DNA of 64,000 bases from Pseudomonas californiensis (lineage in GTDB: Bacteria > Pseudomonadota > Gammaproteobacteria > Pseudomonadales > Pseudomonadaceae), in contig NZ_JAGTPK010000015.1 in the NCBI RefSeq assembly GCF_021147775.1, positions 95,023 to 159,022 of the forward strand, written 5' to 3'. Of the stretch, positions 1 through 9,091 are shown piece after piece; the stretch's first letter is position 1, and every line of letters starts with the position of its first letter. A program made the position numbers and the translations under genes. The notes under the pieces were generated by a model that searched no databases, was not told where the DNA came from, and saw only the letters and a list, made by a program, of their open reading frames with translations.

Positions 1-2
1 CG

Positions 3-2579
3 CTCAATGCCATGGGACTGGCCGACTTCCCCTCCGACGCGGCATCGACCGTTGATCCGGCGCTCGATGTCAGGGCCGAAACCCGAACGCTGTGTGTCAA
101 CGGCGAGCAGGTGCCGGGCCTTTTCCAGTTCAGGTCCAGGCTCACCTCGCACTGCTTCATTCATGTGCTGGGGGCCCGCGAAAAAATCATCGAATACATC
201 AGCGATGACCCCGCAGAGATGACCAGAAGATTGATCGCCGCCCTCAACGACTCCGCCCTGCATCGACAGGTACTGAGTGCGCTGGAGCAAACCGCCGACG
301 CCACGCCTGTTGCAGAGTCGCAAGTGATCGAGGGGGATGTGTTTGCTGAAATGACCAGAGCCCACGAGGCGTTTGGTTACGCACTGCTGAGCACAGAAGC
401 CTATGACAGCATTGATCTGTTGAAGCCTGTCGCCCGCAGCCTGGCCCTGGCCAGTGCGGTGGACTTCTGGCAGACCCGCCCTGCGATACTCGAACAATTG
501 CCTCAGCCATCGACGGTCGCAAACCAGGTCATGGCAGACTACTTGCGCGAGCATCACGGGCTGACGCTCAATCCTGAGCAGGTGTATATCGCGTATCAGC
601 GCGGCAACTCGATCACCCCGCTGGGCGATGCCCGCACGCCATCCACCCATGTTCATACGCCCGACGAGAAACCGATCACGCTGAGCGAGGCGCTGATTCG
701 TAACTATCGGGTCGACTACCCAAGCGGTTATATCGACCACGACGGTCGTAGTCTGGTGTTTCACGACGCCAGCGGCACCGCAAGCCTGACCGATCAACAG
801 GCGCTTTCCATCACGCCGAAGGCCGTTGAAGACTACATAAAATCGCTCGACTTTTTGTCATTGATGACCCGACGACTGGAGACTTTCTGGAGCCTTCAAA
901 GAGGTGCCATTGAAGACGCGTTCAGGTCGACTTTCATCACTTACGCACTGATCAGCCTCAGACTTGGCAGCCTCAAACGCAGCGGTTTCGACGCGATAGT
1001 GCAGGCTCTGCTGGCGCCTGATGCTGCATGCTGGTCCACGCTGGGGTTCTACGTGCAGGGCTCGCTGATCGACGGCATGGAACAGCAGTACACGGGGCTG
1101 CTGTTGCTGGAACAACCCGGTGGGTCGAGCGTGTTGTATCAGGCGGGTCATTCGACGAGTTTTATCGAGTTTCACAGCGACGATGAACTGCACCGTCATC
1201 TGCGACTGGCCGCGGCGAGCGAAGCCTGGCGCACCGCCGTCCTGCGCTACGTGCCCGTCAGGCATCATAAGCGTCTGACCTACCTGCTCAGCGTGTGGGG
1301 CGGCGTGCAGGCACCGTCTGCGCCCGCGTCCATCCTTCGCCCGTGGACCGATGCGCTGTACAACCCCGATACGCACAAAGCCATGAGTCATTCACTGACC
1401 CAGAAAAAATTGAGCGGCTCGCTCTTCGCGTTTCTGCATCAAGTCCTGAAGCAGAACGCGCTGTATGACGCGCAGGACGAAATCGTCACGTCTTCGCAGA
1501 TATCGATAGAAGCCTGGAGCAACCGCCTGCGTCATCTGCAATCTTTGCTGGCGCCTCTGGCGCCGCTGTTGACACCAGCCTTCATCGCCTATCTGGTAAC
1601 GGAAGCCGGCATCACGTCGTTGAATATCGCTTCCGCACGCCTGCCAGGCAGTCGCTACCCCGAGAAAAACCAGGCGCTGCTGTCTGCGCTGTCACTGGGC
1701 TTGATGCACCTTGGGCCGCAGACGCCGAGGATGCTGCGCTCGCTGAACAGGCTATCAAAACCGTCCGGCATCGCCACGCAGGCGCTGGAAAAGGCAGCAA
1801 CGACACCTAGGGGTATCAGCTTTCGGCCCACTGCATCCCTAAACCCGCGTCAGACCCGGCTTGTACAGTTCTTCCACACCAACGCCCTGCTCAAGCGCTG
1901 GACCGTGGTCAGCCATCCGAACTTTGGCGCCACGCCTGTCCATGCCTGGAAGCTGGGCCGCAGGTTTCTGTTGTGGACCTCGGACAGAGGTCAGGCCCGA
2001 ACCCTGGTGGTCAGCACTCACGGGCATTACTTGCCATGGACCTCGACGGTCAAGATCCCCAACGGCACGGAGATTCGCACGTATGCCCCTCATGGTTACG
2101 AACTTGTTGACCCGCGACTGCACCGTGTCGTCAGCAACCGTGTCCAGGCCTTTGCCGCTTCCACCGCAGCGCGGAATACACCGATACAACCGCTGACGCT
2201 GGCGCCGCTGGTCATCACCGACATGGTCATGGCAGGCACGTCGCTGACCGGGAGATTGAAGAACTACACACTGTCCAAATTTCAGACGCTCAGGGACGAA
2301 ACCTATGACGACATCGCACACATCGTACGCAACTCGAACAGCTCACCGCTCAGTGGGCAGTTGCCAGCAATACCCATGGACGTCCTGACCGTACGAAACC
2401 GCTTTGGCAGTGCGTCGCCGACGCTGGCAGACCTCTTCAACAAACTCTCGGCGCAAGGCATTCATTACGACAGGATTCTGCTGGTGCACTGCCGCTGCGC
2501 CGCGCTGGCATCGCTGATGGGCCGCTCACCCGTGTATCGTGCACCGACAGTGAGGCCTGTGATTGCTAAGATACCGTGA
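3..2579 (+). CDS. DUF6543 (dermonecrotic toxin-like) large protein, 5' end outside the window
   Basis: The reading frame is open to the left edge, so this is the 3' part of a longer gene; the first ATG in the window (position 12) need not be the true start. The 855 residues from that ATG include a stretch around residues 190-260 (VYIAYQRGNSITPLGDART, then a segment ending YIDHDGRSLVFHDASG) that I associate with the DUF6543 / dermonecrotic-toxin-like domain of large Pseudomonas proteins. The last 170 or so residues carry STHGHYLPWTSTVKIPNG, YAPHGYELVDP and a terminal ILLVHCRC, which resembles the putative adhesin Stv domain with conserved His and Cys. No signal peptide or membrane helix can be judged without the N-terminus. 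Role unknown; related proteins are discussed as secreted toxins or effectors, but delivery here is inference. It ends one base into an alternative GTG of the next ORF. Confidence 0.7.
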   Translation, partial: LNAMGLADFPSDAASTVDPALDVRAETRTLCVNGEQVPGLFQFRSRLTSHCFIHVLGAREKIIEYISDDPAEMTRRLIAALNDSALHRQVLSALEQTADATPVAESQVIEGDVFAEMTRAHEAFGYALLSTEAYDSIDLLKPVARSLALASAVDFWQTRPAILEQLPQPSTVANQVMADYLREHHGLTLNPEQVYIAYQRGNSITPLGDARTPSTHVHTPDEKPITLSEALIRNYRVDYPSGYIDHDGRSLVFHDASGTASLTDQQALSITPKAVEDYIKSLDFLSLMTRRLETFWSLQRGAIEDAFRSTFITYALISLRLGSLKRSGFDAIVQALLAPDAACWSTLGFYVQGSLIDGMEQQYTGLLLLEQPGGSSVLYQAGHSTSFIEFHSDDELHRHLRLAAASEAWRTAVLRYVPVRHHKRLTYLLSVWGGVQAPSAPASILRPWTDALYNPDTHKAMSHSLTQKKLSGSLFAFLHQVLKQNALYDAQDEIVTSSQISIEAWSNRLRHLQSLLAPLAPLLTPAFIAYLVTEAGITSLNIASARLPGSRYPEKNQALLSALSLGLMHLGPQTPRMLRSLNRLSKPSGIATQALEKAATTPRGISFRPTASLNPRQTRLVQFFHTNALLKRWTVVSHPNFGATPVHAWKLGRRFLLWTSDRGQARTLVVSTHGHYLPWTSTVKIPNGTEIRTYAPHGYELVDPRLHRVVSNRVQAFAASTAARNTPIQPLTLAPLVITDMVMAGTSLTGRLKNYTLSKFQTLRDETYDDIAHIVRNSNSSPLSGQLPAIPMDVLTVRNRFGSASPTLADLFNKLSAQGIHYDRILLVHCRCAALASLMGRSPVYRAPTVRPVIAKIP

Positions 2580-2605
2580 CCCGAACCACAAGACCGTGCA
2601 TCGCC

Positions 2606-2830
2606 ATGAACCCCGTCGAGAACCAGACCCAACTGTGCCCTGTGTGCGGTTATAGCAACCAGTGCAGCCTTGCCGATCCGCGTACGGCCAGCCAGCCTTG
2701 CTGGTGCTTTTCAGAAACCATCGACCCGGCGGTGCTCAAGGCGCTGCCTGAAGAACTGCGCGACAAGGCGTGTCTGTGCCCGCGTTGTGCAGGGATCGCA
2801 GACGCGGCACCCGGCCAACCGACGCGCTAG
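2606..2830 (+). CDS. Small cysteine-rich CWC-type protein
   Basis: A 74-residue protein with paired cysteines: CPVCGYSNQC near the start, then CWC, then CLCPRC near the end. This pattern matches the cysteine-rich CWC family common in proteobacteria, probably a small metal-binding (zinc) protein of unknown role. A GTG at 2576 overlaps the preceding stop, but the ATG at 2606 begins a more typical sequence (MNPVENQTQLCPVC), so I chose it. It lies 44 bases upstream of rsuA on the same strand. The CWC protein and a small-subunit pseudouridine synthase are probably co-transcribed. Confidence 0.75.
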   Translation: MNPVENQTQLCPVCGYSNQCSLADPRTASQPCWCFSETIDPAVLKALPEELRDKACLCPRCAGIADAAPGQPTR

Positions 2831-2874
2831 ATCGCGTACCATGCGCTCCCTGTCTACGTAACGTCGTCAACGTC

Positions 2875-3567
2875 ATGCGTCTTGATCGCTTCCTCAGCAA
2901 CCTGCCCCGCTTCAATCGCAAGGCCGTACGCCTGGCGCTGGCCAACGGGCGGGTTACGGTTGATGGCCACAAAACCGTCGATCCACACCACGACGTGCGT
3001 GAATTCAGTTGCGTGGCCTTCGATGGCGAAGTGTTGCAGGCTGGCAAGGCTGCGCGCTATTTCATGCTGCACAAGCCCCAGGGTTGCGTCAGCGCGACAA
3101 TCGATGCCCAACACCCCACCGTGCTTGACCTGCTCGATGAGCCTGACAAACACGAGTTGCACATCGCCGGACGGCTGGACTTCAACACGACGGGGCTGAT
3201 GCTGATTACCAACGATGGACAATGGTCGCGACGACTGACCCAGCCCACCACTAAATTGCCGAAAGTCTATTACGTCGAAACCGAGCAGTTGATCGACGAA
3301 CGGTATATATCGAAGTTCGAAGAAGGCTTTTATTTTTCATTCGAAAATATCACCACACAACCTGCACAACTGACACTGCTGGGACCTCGATGTGCACGGT
3401 TGAGTATTGTTGAAGGCCGGTACCATCAAATAAAACGGATGTTTGGTCACTTCGACAATAAAGTGTTGATATTGCATCGGGAAAGCATGGGCGCATTGCC
3501 GCTCGACCCCACGCTTGAGCCCGCGAGCTACCGTGAACTGCATGCTGCGGAAATTGCACTGTTCTGA
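2875..3567 (+). CDS. rsuA: 16S rRNA pseudouridine synthase, RsuA family
   Basis: Converts a specific uridine of 16S rRNA to pseudouridine (U516 in E. coli RsuA). An N-terminal S4 RNA-binding domain (MRLDRFLSNLPRFNRKAVRL) is followed by the catalytic domain with the motif GRLDFNTTGL, whose Asp is the family nucleophile, and a late EGRYHQIKRMF segment typical of the RsuA/RluB/E/F group. At 230 residues it is the usual length for RsuA. A longer reading from 2770 would add 35 residues that overlap the preceding gene and do not look like the family, so the ATG at 2875 is preferred. Cytoplasmic. The gene is followed by about 300 bases in which I see no gene. Confidence 0.9.
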   Translation: MRLDRFLSNLPRFNRKAVRLALANGRVTVDGHKTVDPHHDVREFSCVAFDGEVLQAGKAARYFMLHKPQGCVSATIDAQHPTVLDLLDEPDKHELHIAGRLDFNTTGLMLITNDGQWSRRLTQPTTKLPKVYYVETEQLIDERYISKFEEGFYFSFENITTQPAQLTLLGPRCARLSIVEGRYHQIKRMFGHFDNKVLILHRESMGALPLDPTLEPASYRELHAAEIALF

Positions 3568-3865
3568 AAAGTCACAACCGTTCGGCGGATTAAAAAAACA
3601 ACCGCCGCTCGAACCTTGCGGGTTACGATTTCGCCTGTTTGAATCCAGATCGTCAGTCCGCATGTGACTGACGAGTCAAACCACTATTCCAAGAAACCTT
3701 TTGCCGTATAGAGCCAAGCGCTCACGGCAAATTGCCCGCCAATAATAATACCTGTCGAACAGATCGTTAGGATCGACATGGGCCTTTAATCGGCTATGCC
3801 TGCCTGTCACGAAACTCGTGCAATGTTGTTTGCGCGTTTACCTGTTTACGCCAGGAGTTACACCT

Positions 3866-4759
3866 ATGTCGCCAGAAAAAGCGGTGCTTGATATACAAGG
3901 ACAGTTTCGGGTTTACACGGAATTCTATCGCGCAGAGGCCGCTGAAAAGACCATCATTCTGGTCAACGGCTCACTGGCCACTACGGCATCCTTTGCCCAG
4001 ACCGTACGCAATCTCAACCCGCGGCTGAACGTCGTGCTTTACGACCAGCCATACGCCGGGAAATCCAAGCCTCATAACCTGCACCAGACGCATCTCACCC
4101 GGGAAATGGAAGGCCAGATCCTGCTGGAGCTGATCGACCACTTCAATGCCGAACACGTGATGTCGTTTTCATGGGGCGGAGCCGCCGCGCTCGTTGCGCT
4201 TTCCCATCGACCGAAGCGAGTTGAAAGTGCAGTCATCAGCTCCTTCTCGCCGGTCATCAACCAACACATGCGCAGCTACCTGCAACGCGGCCTCACCCAC
4301 CTGAGCGCCCACAATCGGCATGAAATGGGGCACTTGATCAACGACACTATCGGCAAACACCTGCCGTCACTGTTCAAGCGTTTTAATTATCGCCATGTGA
4401 GCAGCCTGGACCTGCATGAGTATGACCAGATGCTTCACCACATCAGTCAGGTTCTGGATATCGATCCGGGCAACTATCTGATGGCAGCCACCAGCATCAA
4501 CGTGCCCGTACTGTTCATGAACGGTGCCTGGGACGAATACACGGCCGCAGACGACGCCAGGCAATTCGCTCAGTACGTAAAAAACAGCCGTTTCAGCACC
4601 ATTGAGGCCGCCGGTCACTTCTTGGACATGGAGCACAAGGCCGCCTGCCGAGACTCGAAACTGGCGCTGATGAGCTTTCTGCAACCGCAAACAACCCTGA
4701 CCGAGCCCTCGCGCCACGCCTACAACCTGGTCCCGAACCATCATGCCTTCGCCCTCTGA
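3866..4759 (+). CDS. rhlA: RhlA-type HAA synthase (3-(3-hydroxyalkanoyloxy)alkanoate synthesis)
   Basis: An alpha/beta-hydrolase-fold protein of 297 residues. Known RhlA joins two 3-hydroxyacyl units to make HAA, a surfactant and the lipid precursor of rhamnolipids. The catalytic triad falls at the same numbers as in P. aeruginosa RhlA: Ser102 in SFSWGG, Asp223 in NGAWDEYT, His251 in AAGHFLD. The family segment LVNGSLATTASFAQT is near residue 35. The ATG at 3866 has AGGAG 8 bases upstream; an in-frame ATG at 3818 lacks one. No rhlB (rhamnosyltransferase) is next to it, consistent with P. syringae strains that make HAA rather than rhamnolipid and need it for swarming (family knowledge). It stands alone: a putative pseudouridine synthase precedes it and a tRNA follows. 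Confidence 0.9.
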   Translation: MSPEKAVLDIQGQFRVYTEFYRAEAAEKTIILVNGSLATTASFAQTVRNLNPRLNVVLYDQPYAGKSKPHNLHQTHLTREMEGQILLELIDHFNAEHVMSFSWGGAAALVALSHRPKRVESAVISSFSPVINQHMRSYLQRGLTHLSAHNRHEMGHLINDTIGKHLPSLFKRFNYRHVSSLDLHEYDQMLHHISQVLDIDPGNYLMAATSINVPVLFMNGAWDEYTAADDARQFAQYVKNSRFSTIEAAGHFLDMEHKAACRDSKLALMSFLQPQTTLTEPSRHAYNLVPNHHAFAL

Positions 4760-4987
4760 CACCAGCGCTCGACAGAGCCGGGGAAACCACCGCCAGTGCA
4801 CGAACAACGGCACTCGGCGGCTGGCCTCCCATGGCAGGCACCTGCACTGAACCTGCAGCCGGAAAAAATTAGCGCTTCAAATCAAGGTCTGCTTCTGGTA
4901 CAAAGTCAGCCGCTCAAAGCGGGTGCCCTTCAGGGCGACAGTTCTGACAGAACGGCTCGCGAACGCGTACCGTAACAACGCTTAAAT

Positions 4988-5061
4988 GCGGGTATAGTTT
5001 AGTGGTAAAACGAAAGCTTCCCAAGCTTTAGTTGAGGGTTCGATTCCCTCTACCCGCTCCA
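4988..5061 (+). tRNA. tRNA-Gly (anticodon CCC)
   Basis: A complete cloverleaf can be drawn: a 7-bp acceptor stem (GCGGGTA with TACCCGC), a D-arm around TAGTTTAGTGGTAAAA, an anticodon stem-loop GAAAGCTTCCCAAGCTTT whose loop reads CTTCCCAAG giving anticodon CCC, a T-arm with GGTTCGATTCC, discriminator T and an encoded CCA at 5059-5061. This decodes GGG glycine codons. No integrase or attachment-site repeat was seen at its 3' end. Confidence 0.96.
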
Positions 5062-5200
5062 TATTCTTCAATGAAATCAAACAGAAGCCTTCCAAAACTC
5101 AGCATTCAGACATGTCTGGGCGGCTCGCTTTACACCCCCGAATAAATCATTCCCCACTCTGCAAAATGCTATCTCCCGACTCAGGGCCTTTGCTCAGCGC

Positions 5201-5335
5201 TCACGTGCCTTTATTACGCCGACACCGCTCTGAACAGTAGCGAACTTCGTCCCAGCACCTTGCCCACTTTTTACGCCAGGTAAACGGCAGGCCGCAGACT
5301 GCGCAGGTTTTGACGGGAAGTTCGCTTTTCTTCAT
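5201..5335 (-). CDS. DUF2256 zinc-finger-like mini-protein
   Basis: A 44-residue protein starting MKKSELPVKTCAVCG, with two CxxC-like pairs (CAVC and CSERC) flanking the aromatic segment PFTWRKKWARCWDEV. This is the DUF2256 pattern of short putative zinc-binding proteins. The ATG at 5335 is used; an in-frame GTG lies two codons upstream. It is 63 bases downstream of the SDR gene on the same strand and likely shares its transcript. Function unknown. Confidence 0.8.
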   Translation of the reverse strand: MKKSELPVKTCAVCGLPFTWRKKWARCWDEVRYCSERCRRNKGT

Positions 5336-5398
5336 GAACACGTTCCAGAGGTCGTTGGGCAATCCGGCGGCGCCTCTCGGTGCGTCGACGGCAAGCGT

Positions 5399-6181
5399 CT
5401 AGTGAAGCCGGGCATTCTCGGCATGGTTGTGCGCCTTTACCGTTTCTGGCGTGGTGCGGTTGTCGATGGCCTGCTGTTTGGTCGCTTCATCGCCACCCAC
5501 AACATGATCGACGTCATTCATCAACGCCTCAAAACCTTGCCTGGCCACCTCGGTCTTGTCATTTTTCTCTGACCTGCCGATCTTGCTGCTGCCCATCCCG
5601 GCCTTTTTGTGAAACTCGCTGTCAGTTGCGCCGGGGAGCAGCGCTGTCACGGTGACGCCTGTTCCGCGCAATTCTTCGCGAAGCGACTCAGCGAAGGAAA
5701 ATCCGAATGCCTTGGAGGGGCCATACACCGTTTCATGGGGCGTGGGCTGAGTGGCTGAAATGGAAGAGGTGATGAGGATTCGGCCCTTTTTGTTGGCCAG
5801 CATGTGCGTCGCCACCCGCTTGGCCATGTGCACGGTGCCGGTGATGTTAATGGCGATCAACTTCAAATCGTCTTCGAGCGGGTTATCGACGAACGCCCCG
5901 CCCTGGCCGATGCCGACATTCAACGCTGCGGCATCCAGTCGACGATCAAGAGACATGACGTAATTCCACAGCGCTTCGACACCGTCGTACGTCGACGCAT
6001 CTGCCTGATAGGCGAAACACTCGACGCCCAACGCGCCGATTTCCTGCGCGGACGTTTTTACTTTGTCGCTGGACCCGGAAATGATTACGTCGTGACCGTT
6101 CTGAGCAAACTGTTTGGCCAGTTCAAAACCGATGCCTGACGAACCTCCGGTGACCAGAGCGAGGGGGCGGCTGGATGACAT
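5399..6181 (-). CDS. Short-chain dehydrogenase/reductase (SDR)
   Basis: A 260-residue classical SDR. The N-terminal Rossmann motif TGGSSGIG binds NAD(P); the catalytic residues appear as the Ser in TSSISATQ and the YGPSK motif (Tyr-x3-Lys). ALNVGIGQGG stands where the usual NNAG lies. Substrate cannot be inferred. The ATG at 6181 has AGGAG about 8 bases upstream; an in-frame ATG at 6232 would add 17 unconserved residues. The C-terminus (NRTTPETVKAHNHAENARLH) is a short polar tail after the core fold. The DUF2256 mini-gene follows closely on the same strand. Confidence 0.88.
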   Translation of the reverse strand: MSSSRPLALVTGGSSGIGFELAKQFAQNGHDVIISGSSDKVKTSAQEIGALGVECFAYQADASTYDGVEALWNYVMSLDRRLDAAALNVGIGQGGAFVDNPLEDDLKLIAINITGTVHMAKRVATHMLANKKGRILITSSISATQPTPHETVYGPSKAFGFSFAESLREELRGTGVTVTALLPGATDSEFHKKAGMGSSKIGRSEKNDKTEVARQGFEALMNDVDHVVGGDEATKQQAIDNRTTPETVKAHNHAENARLH

Positions 6182-6331
6182 GACTTTCTCCTGAGTAATA
6201 ACGTTTGGGTCCTGCCGCAGAATCAATGGCAACGCGGCAGCTGTTCATCTGAAAGACCCATCCTCTGTTCGATCCATGATTTTTACCCAGTGGTGCCGTA
6301 TGACCGTTGAGGCATTCGTGCACCTATCATT

Positions 6332-7054
6332 TCAACACCCCAGCGCATCGGCAACGTCGGTCAGGGAACCAACGATCAGGTCCCAGTCTTTCGCCGGGCT
6401 CAGATCGAGCGTCTGATTGGGGCCGTATTCGGTGGGTCGGCGAACGAACGCTGTTTTCAGGCCATTGGCACGAGCGGCCGCCAGGTCGGAATTGTGCGCC
6501 GCAATCATGCCCGCTGATTCAGGTGAGAAACCCGCGGTTTTGACCGATTTCAGATACACCTGCGGCTGAGGTTTATAGGTGCCCGCGATCTCGGCACCCA
6601 GGATGACGTCCCATGGCAAGCCGCCGAATTTCGCCAGTTTCAGCATCCCGGCAATATGCCCATTCGACAGGGCGCCAATCGCGAATTTGCGCTTCAAGCG
6701 GGTCAGACCGGCGACGGCGTCCGGCCAGGGATCCAACTGTTCCCACGCGCGGTTGAGCTCAACGAGTTCTGCGTCTGTCGCCGCGCCGAAATCGAAATCG
6801 TACCGGGCGAGCACGGTTTCCAGATTCTCACGGTTAAGCACATCCAGAGTCACGTAGGGGCGCTCGCCGGAACGCACACGCTGCATGGACGGCTGATACA
6901 GCGCGCGCCATTGGTCCGCGAAATCGAGCGGGTCTGCGCTCACGTCATGGCGATGCAGAAACGGCGCAGCCGCGCGGGCCACGCCGTTTCGCCAGTCGAC
7001 GACGGTGCCAAATACGTCAAAGCCCAGAAAACCAACGGTGTCGAATGTGGACAT
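6332..7054 (-). CDS. Haloacid dehalogenase type II (HAD superfamily)
   Basis: A 240-residue HAD-superfamily hydrolase. Motif I is GFDVFGTVVDWR with the nucleophile Asp; motif II is LSNGHIAGM; motif III/IV includes Lys in TYKPQPQVYLK and Asp in AHNSDLAAARANG. These are features of (S)-2-haloacid dehalogenases, which hydrolyse 2-haloalkanoates to 2-hydroxyalkanoates; many genomic members have unknown true substrates. The ATG at 7054 (MSTFDTVGFLGFD) is chosen over 7102 because the extension is not family-like. Transcribed toward the SDR, separated by 150 bases. Confidence 0.87.
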   Translation of the reverse strand: MSTFDTVGFLGFDVFGTVVDWRNGVARAAAPFLHRHDVSADPLDFADQWRALYQPSMQRVRSGERPYVTLDVLNRENLETVLARYDFDFGAATDAELVELNRAWEQLDPWPDAVAGLTRLKRKFAIGALSNGHIAGMLKLAKFGGLPWDVILGAEIAGTYKPQPQVYLKSVKTAGFSPESAGMIAAHNSDLAAARANGLKTAFVRRPTEYGPNQTLDLSPAKDWDLIVGSLTDVADALGC

Positions 7055-7288
7055 GAATTTTCTCCAGATGCGAGCTGCGTTACAGAAATCGGCCAGACTC
7101 AATAATAGTCAGGCAACGCAGAACCACGGCCTCAGCTAGGCCTGGACGGACCAAACGTCCAGAAACGGTTCAGCCGTAACGACTCCAGGCCATCCGCACT
7201 CAGGTGTGCGGGACGGGAACCTGTACAGGATTTTGCCGACCAAGGGCCTGTATTTGAATTACCACCCACCATTTCTCAAGGACGAAAA

Positions 7289-7870
7289 ATGCGCTTTGCT
7301 GCCCTGTTGCTGGCCGTTGCCTTTGTTGCCGGCTGCGCTTCCACGCCTGACTACTACATCTCCCCCACTCCGGCGCACATCCCGAAAACAGCCACCTATT
7401 GGGTCGAGACATTCGAACTCAAGCTGGAGGGTGAAAACGAGAGATTCATGACCCGTGATCAAGTGAAAGACGGATTTGAGCTTGAGCTGATCAACGGCTT
7501 GAAAAAGGCCAATCGTTACGCTGCCAGCAAAGACGATGCGGATTACCTGCTGGACGTCAGCACGGTGTACACGCGCCGAATCAATGACTACCAAGGAGGG
7601 CTGATATCGTCAATCGTCGATGACAATACCGTCCTGCTGAGCGTCGATTTCGGCTATCAGATTTCAGTGAAGAAGTCCGGCAGCGAGGTGCTGCATTTCG
7701 GCAAGCACCTTGAGCGCCTGCAGCCGGGCGGTATAAGGGGCGAATTGGAAAACTGGAAAACCTTGGCCAAGATAGTGACGAATAAAGGAAATTCCCGCAC
7801 CGAGAGGTTTTTCATCAGCGTTTTGCCTCGTAATATCGTCAGAGATATCGAGGACATTCCGTCACGGTGA
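7289..7870 (+). CDS. Predicted lipoprotein of unknown function
   Basis: A 193-residue protein whose N-terminus MRFAALLLAVAFVAGC is a lipoprotein signal peptide with lipobox VAGC, Cys16 being the lipidated residue. The following residues are S-T, not Asp, which by the usual rule favours outer-membrane sorting. The mature part is mixed alpha/beta with no cysteine and no motif I recognise; it has the general look of small envelope lipoproteins of the DUF4136-like kind, but I cannot assign it. A purine-rich AAGGACG precedes the ATG. It stands alone between divergent and convergent neighbours. Confidence 0.78.
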   Translation: MRFAALLLAVAFVAGCASTPDYYISPTPAHIPKTATYWVETFELKLEGENERFMTRDQVKDGFELELINGLKKANRYAASKDDADYLLDVSTVYTRRINDYQGGLISSIVDDNTVLLSVDFGYQISVKKSGSEVLHFGKHLERLQPGGIRGELENWKTLAKIVTNKGNSRTERFFISVLPRNIVRDIEDIPSR

Positions 7871-7893
7871 TGGCGGCTAATACTCATAAATCA

Positions 7894-7962
7894 ACGTGTC
7901 GCGGCAGTTATCGCCCGACACGTGCGACGAACACGTCAGGCCCACAGGAATCTCGCCTGACA
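7894..7962. repeat. Two consecutive inverted repeats between convergent genes
   Basis: ACGTGTCG (7894-7901) pairs with CGACACGT (7916-7923), and GTCAGGC pairs with GCCTGAC a few bases further on. Both lie in the gap between convergent genes, where terminators are expected, but neither has a clear T-run, so factor-independent termination is uncertain. Confidence 0.4.
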
Positions 7963-7974
7963 GAAAAAGCTGTA

Positions 7975-8265
7975 TTACTTCCAGTGCTTCATGGGCGCTG
8001 GCTGATCGGCAAGAGCAATACTTTGCGTCCCGCTCATCGACAACAGATACCGAGCCTCACCCACCAGCTCGGAAATGGCCCTGCTCGAGGCAAGGCTGGA
8101 CAGTTTGATACCGGTCATGCAGATCATGTCCTGAGGACTTGTGGCGCTGGTCAGCGTCAACGTCAATGACCCCCCATCTGCCATGGCCCACTCACAGCGA
8201 TGCGGAAGCAATGATTGTTCAATCATGTGCTTTATTTCAAGCATGGAAAGTCGGTAGGCGTTCAT
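7975..8265 (-). CDS. DUF1652 family protein
   Basis: A 96-residue protein with the pattern of the Pseudomonas DUF1652 family: an N-terminal EIKHMIEQSLLPHRCEW, then a central beta segment GSLTLTLTSATSPQDMICM, then SSRAISELVGEARYLL. Function unknown; members are small cytoplasmic proteins often present in several copies per Pseudomonas genome. The ATG at 8265 is used since the seven residues before it (from 8286) are not conserved in the family as I know it. The upstream 160 bases are AT-rich and probably hold its promoter. Confidence 0.8.
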   Translation of the reverse strand: MNAYRLSMLEIKHMIEQSLLPHRCEWAMADGGSLTLTLTSATSPQDMICMTGIKLSSLASSRAISELVGEARYLLSMSGTQSIALADQPAPMKHWK

Positions 8266-8428
8266 GGTCTTCCTGAGACAAGTCAATTTGATACGTCATT
8301 AACGGTCAGAAAGTCTTGAAAATGAGACGTTCCCTATAAATATCAATGGCGAGCCTGCTGTTAGTACATAAAAACTATTCTTGTACATTTATGAATATTT
8401 GCAGTGTTCTTGTACAGGTTTTAACGCC

Positions 8429-8917
8429 TCATCTTTTTGTGTTTCCACACGCTTTTATTGAAAGCGGAGTGCGTCCAATCGTCATCGACATTTTGACGCT
8501 GTCAATACCGGAGCCATGAGCATCAGTCTCAATATGGTTCACAGCAAAGCCAAGTCCTGCGTAGAAGCCCTGAACATGTTGGCTGGTATTGATGTAAGCG
8601 CTGATCACACCGGGGATCGACTTCATGAGTTCCAGCCGGGCCAGAGTCAGAAAGCGACCCAGGTTTTTTCCGTGGTGGTGACTGTCCACCATGCCCCACG
8701 TCAGTTCGGCTAACGATGAGTCGGTCAGAACAAGAAAACCGCCACAGCCCAATGTCTCGCCATTGCGTTGGGCCACAAAGTACTCCCCCAGCGGGGCGAG
8801 CAGAAAGTTGGCAAATTTCTCTCGTTCCGAAGGGTCAAAATAATGCGGCGTATTGGTATCGAAAATGTGCAGACAGGCATCCCGATCCATGAGGGCGTAT
8901 GGCCTTAACGTGTCCAT
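8429..8917 (-). CDS. GNAT family N-acetyltransferase
   Basis: A 162-residue acetyltransferase of the GNAT fold. RNGETLGCGGFLVL forms the central beta strands, and HHGKNLGRFLTLARLELMK corresponds to the acetyl-CoA binding loop and helix (Q/R-x-x-G-x-G/A position). The C-terminal GFYAGLGFAVNHIETD is the typical end of the fold. The substrate is unknown. The ATG at 8917 has AGAGAAGG upstream; the longer reading from 9106 runs into the promoter of the divergent AraC gene. It shares a 174-base divergent control region with that regulator. Confidence 0.85.
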   Translation of the reverse strand: MDTLRPYALMDRDACLHIFDTNTPHYFDPSEREKFANFLLAPLGEYFVAQRNGETLGCGGFLVLTDSSLAELTWGMVDSHHHGKNLGRFLTLARLELMKSIPGVISAYINTSQHVQGFYAGLGFAVNHIETDAHGSGIDSVKMSMTIGRTPLSIKACGNTKR

Positions 8918-9091
8918 GTGCGAGCCTTCTCTCTGAGCCTGAGAATATTCAGTCCGTGAAGCCAACCTGATCGCGTGTTGTATACCGGCCAAGGTGATGT
9001 GAACAGGTTCGCAACTCATGCATTCAATATATACAAGGCGGTACAGGCTGTGCATCTTTTGCCCAGGATTGTCAGCCAACGGAAAGCGCCG

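Noticed and set aside
4988..5400. Integration site at tRNA-Gly
   Set aside because: No repeat of the tRNA 3' end and no integrase follow; neighbours are ordinary chromosomal genes.
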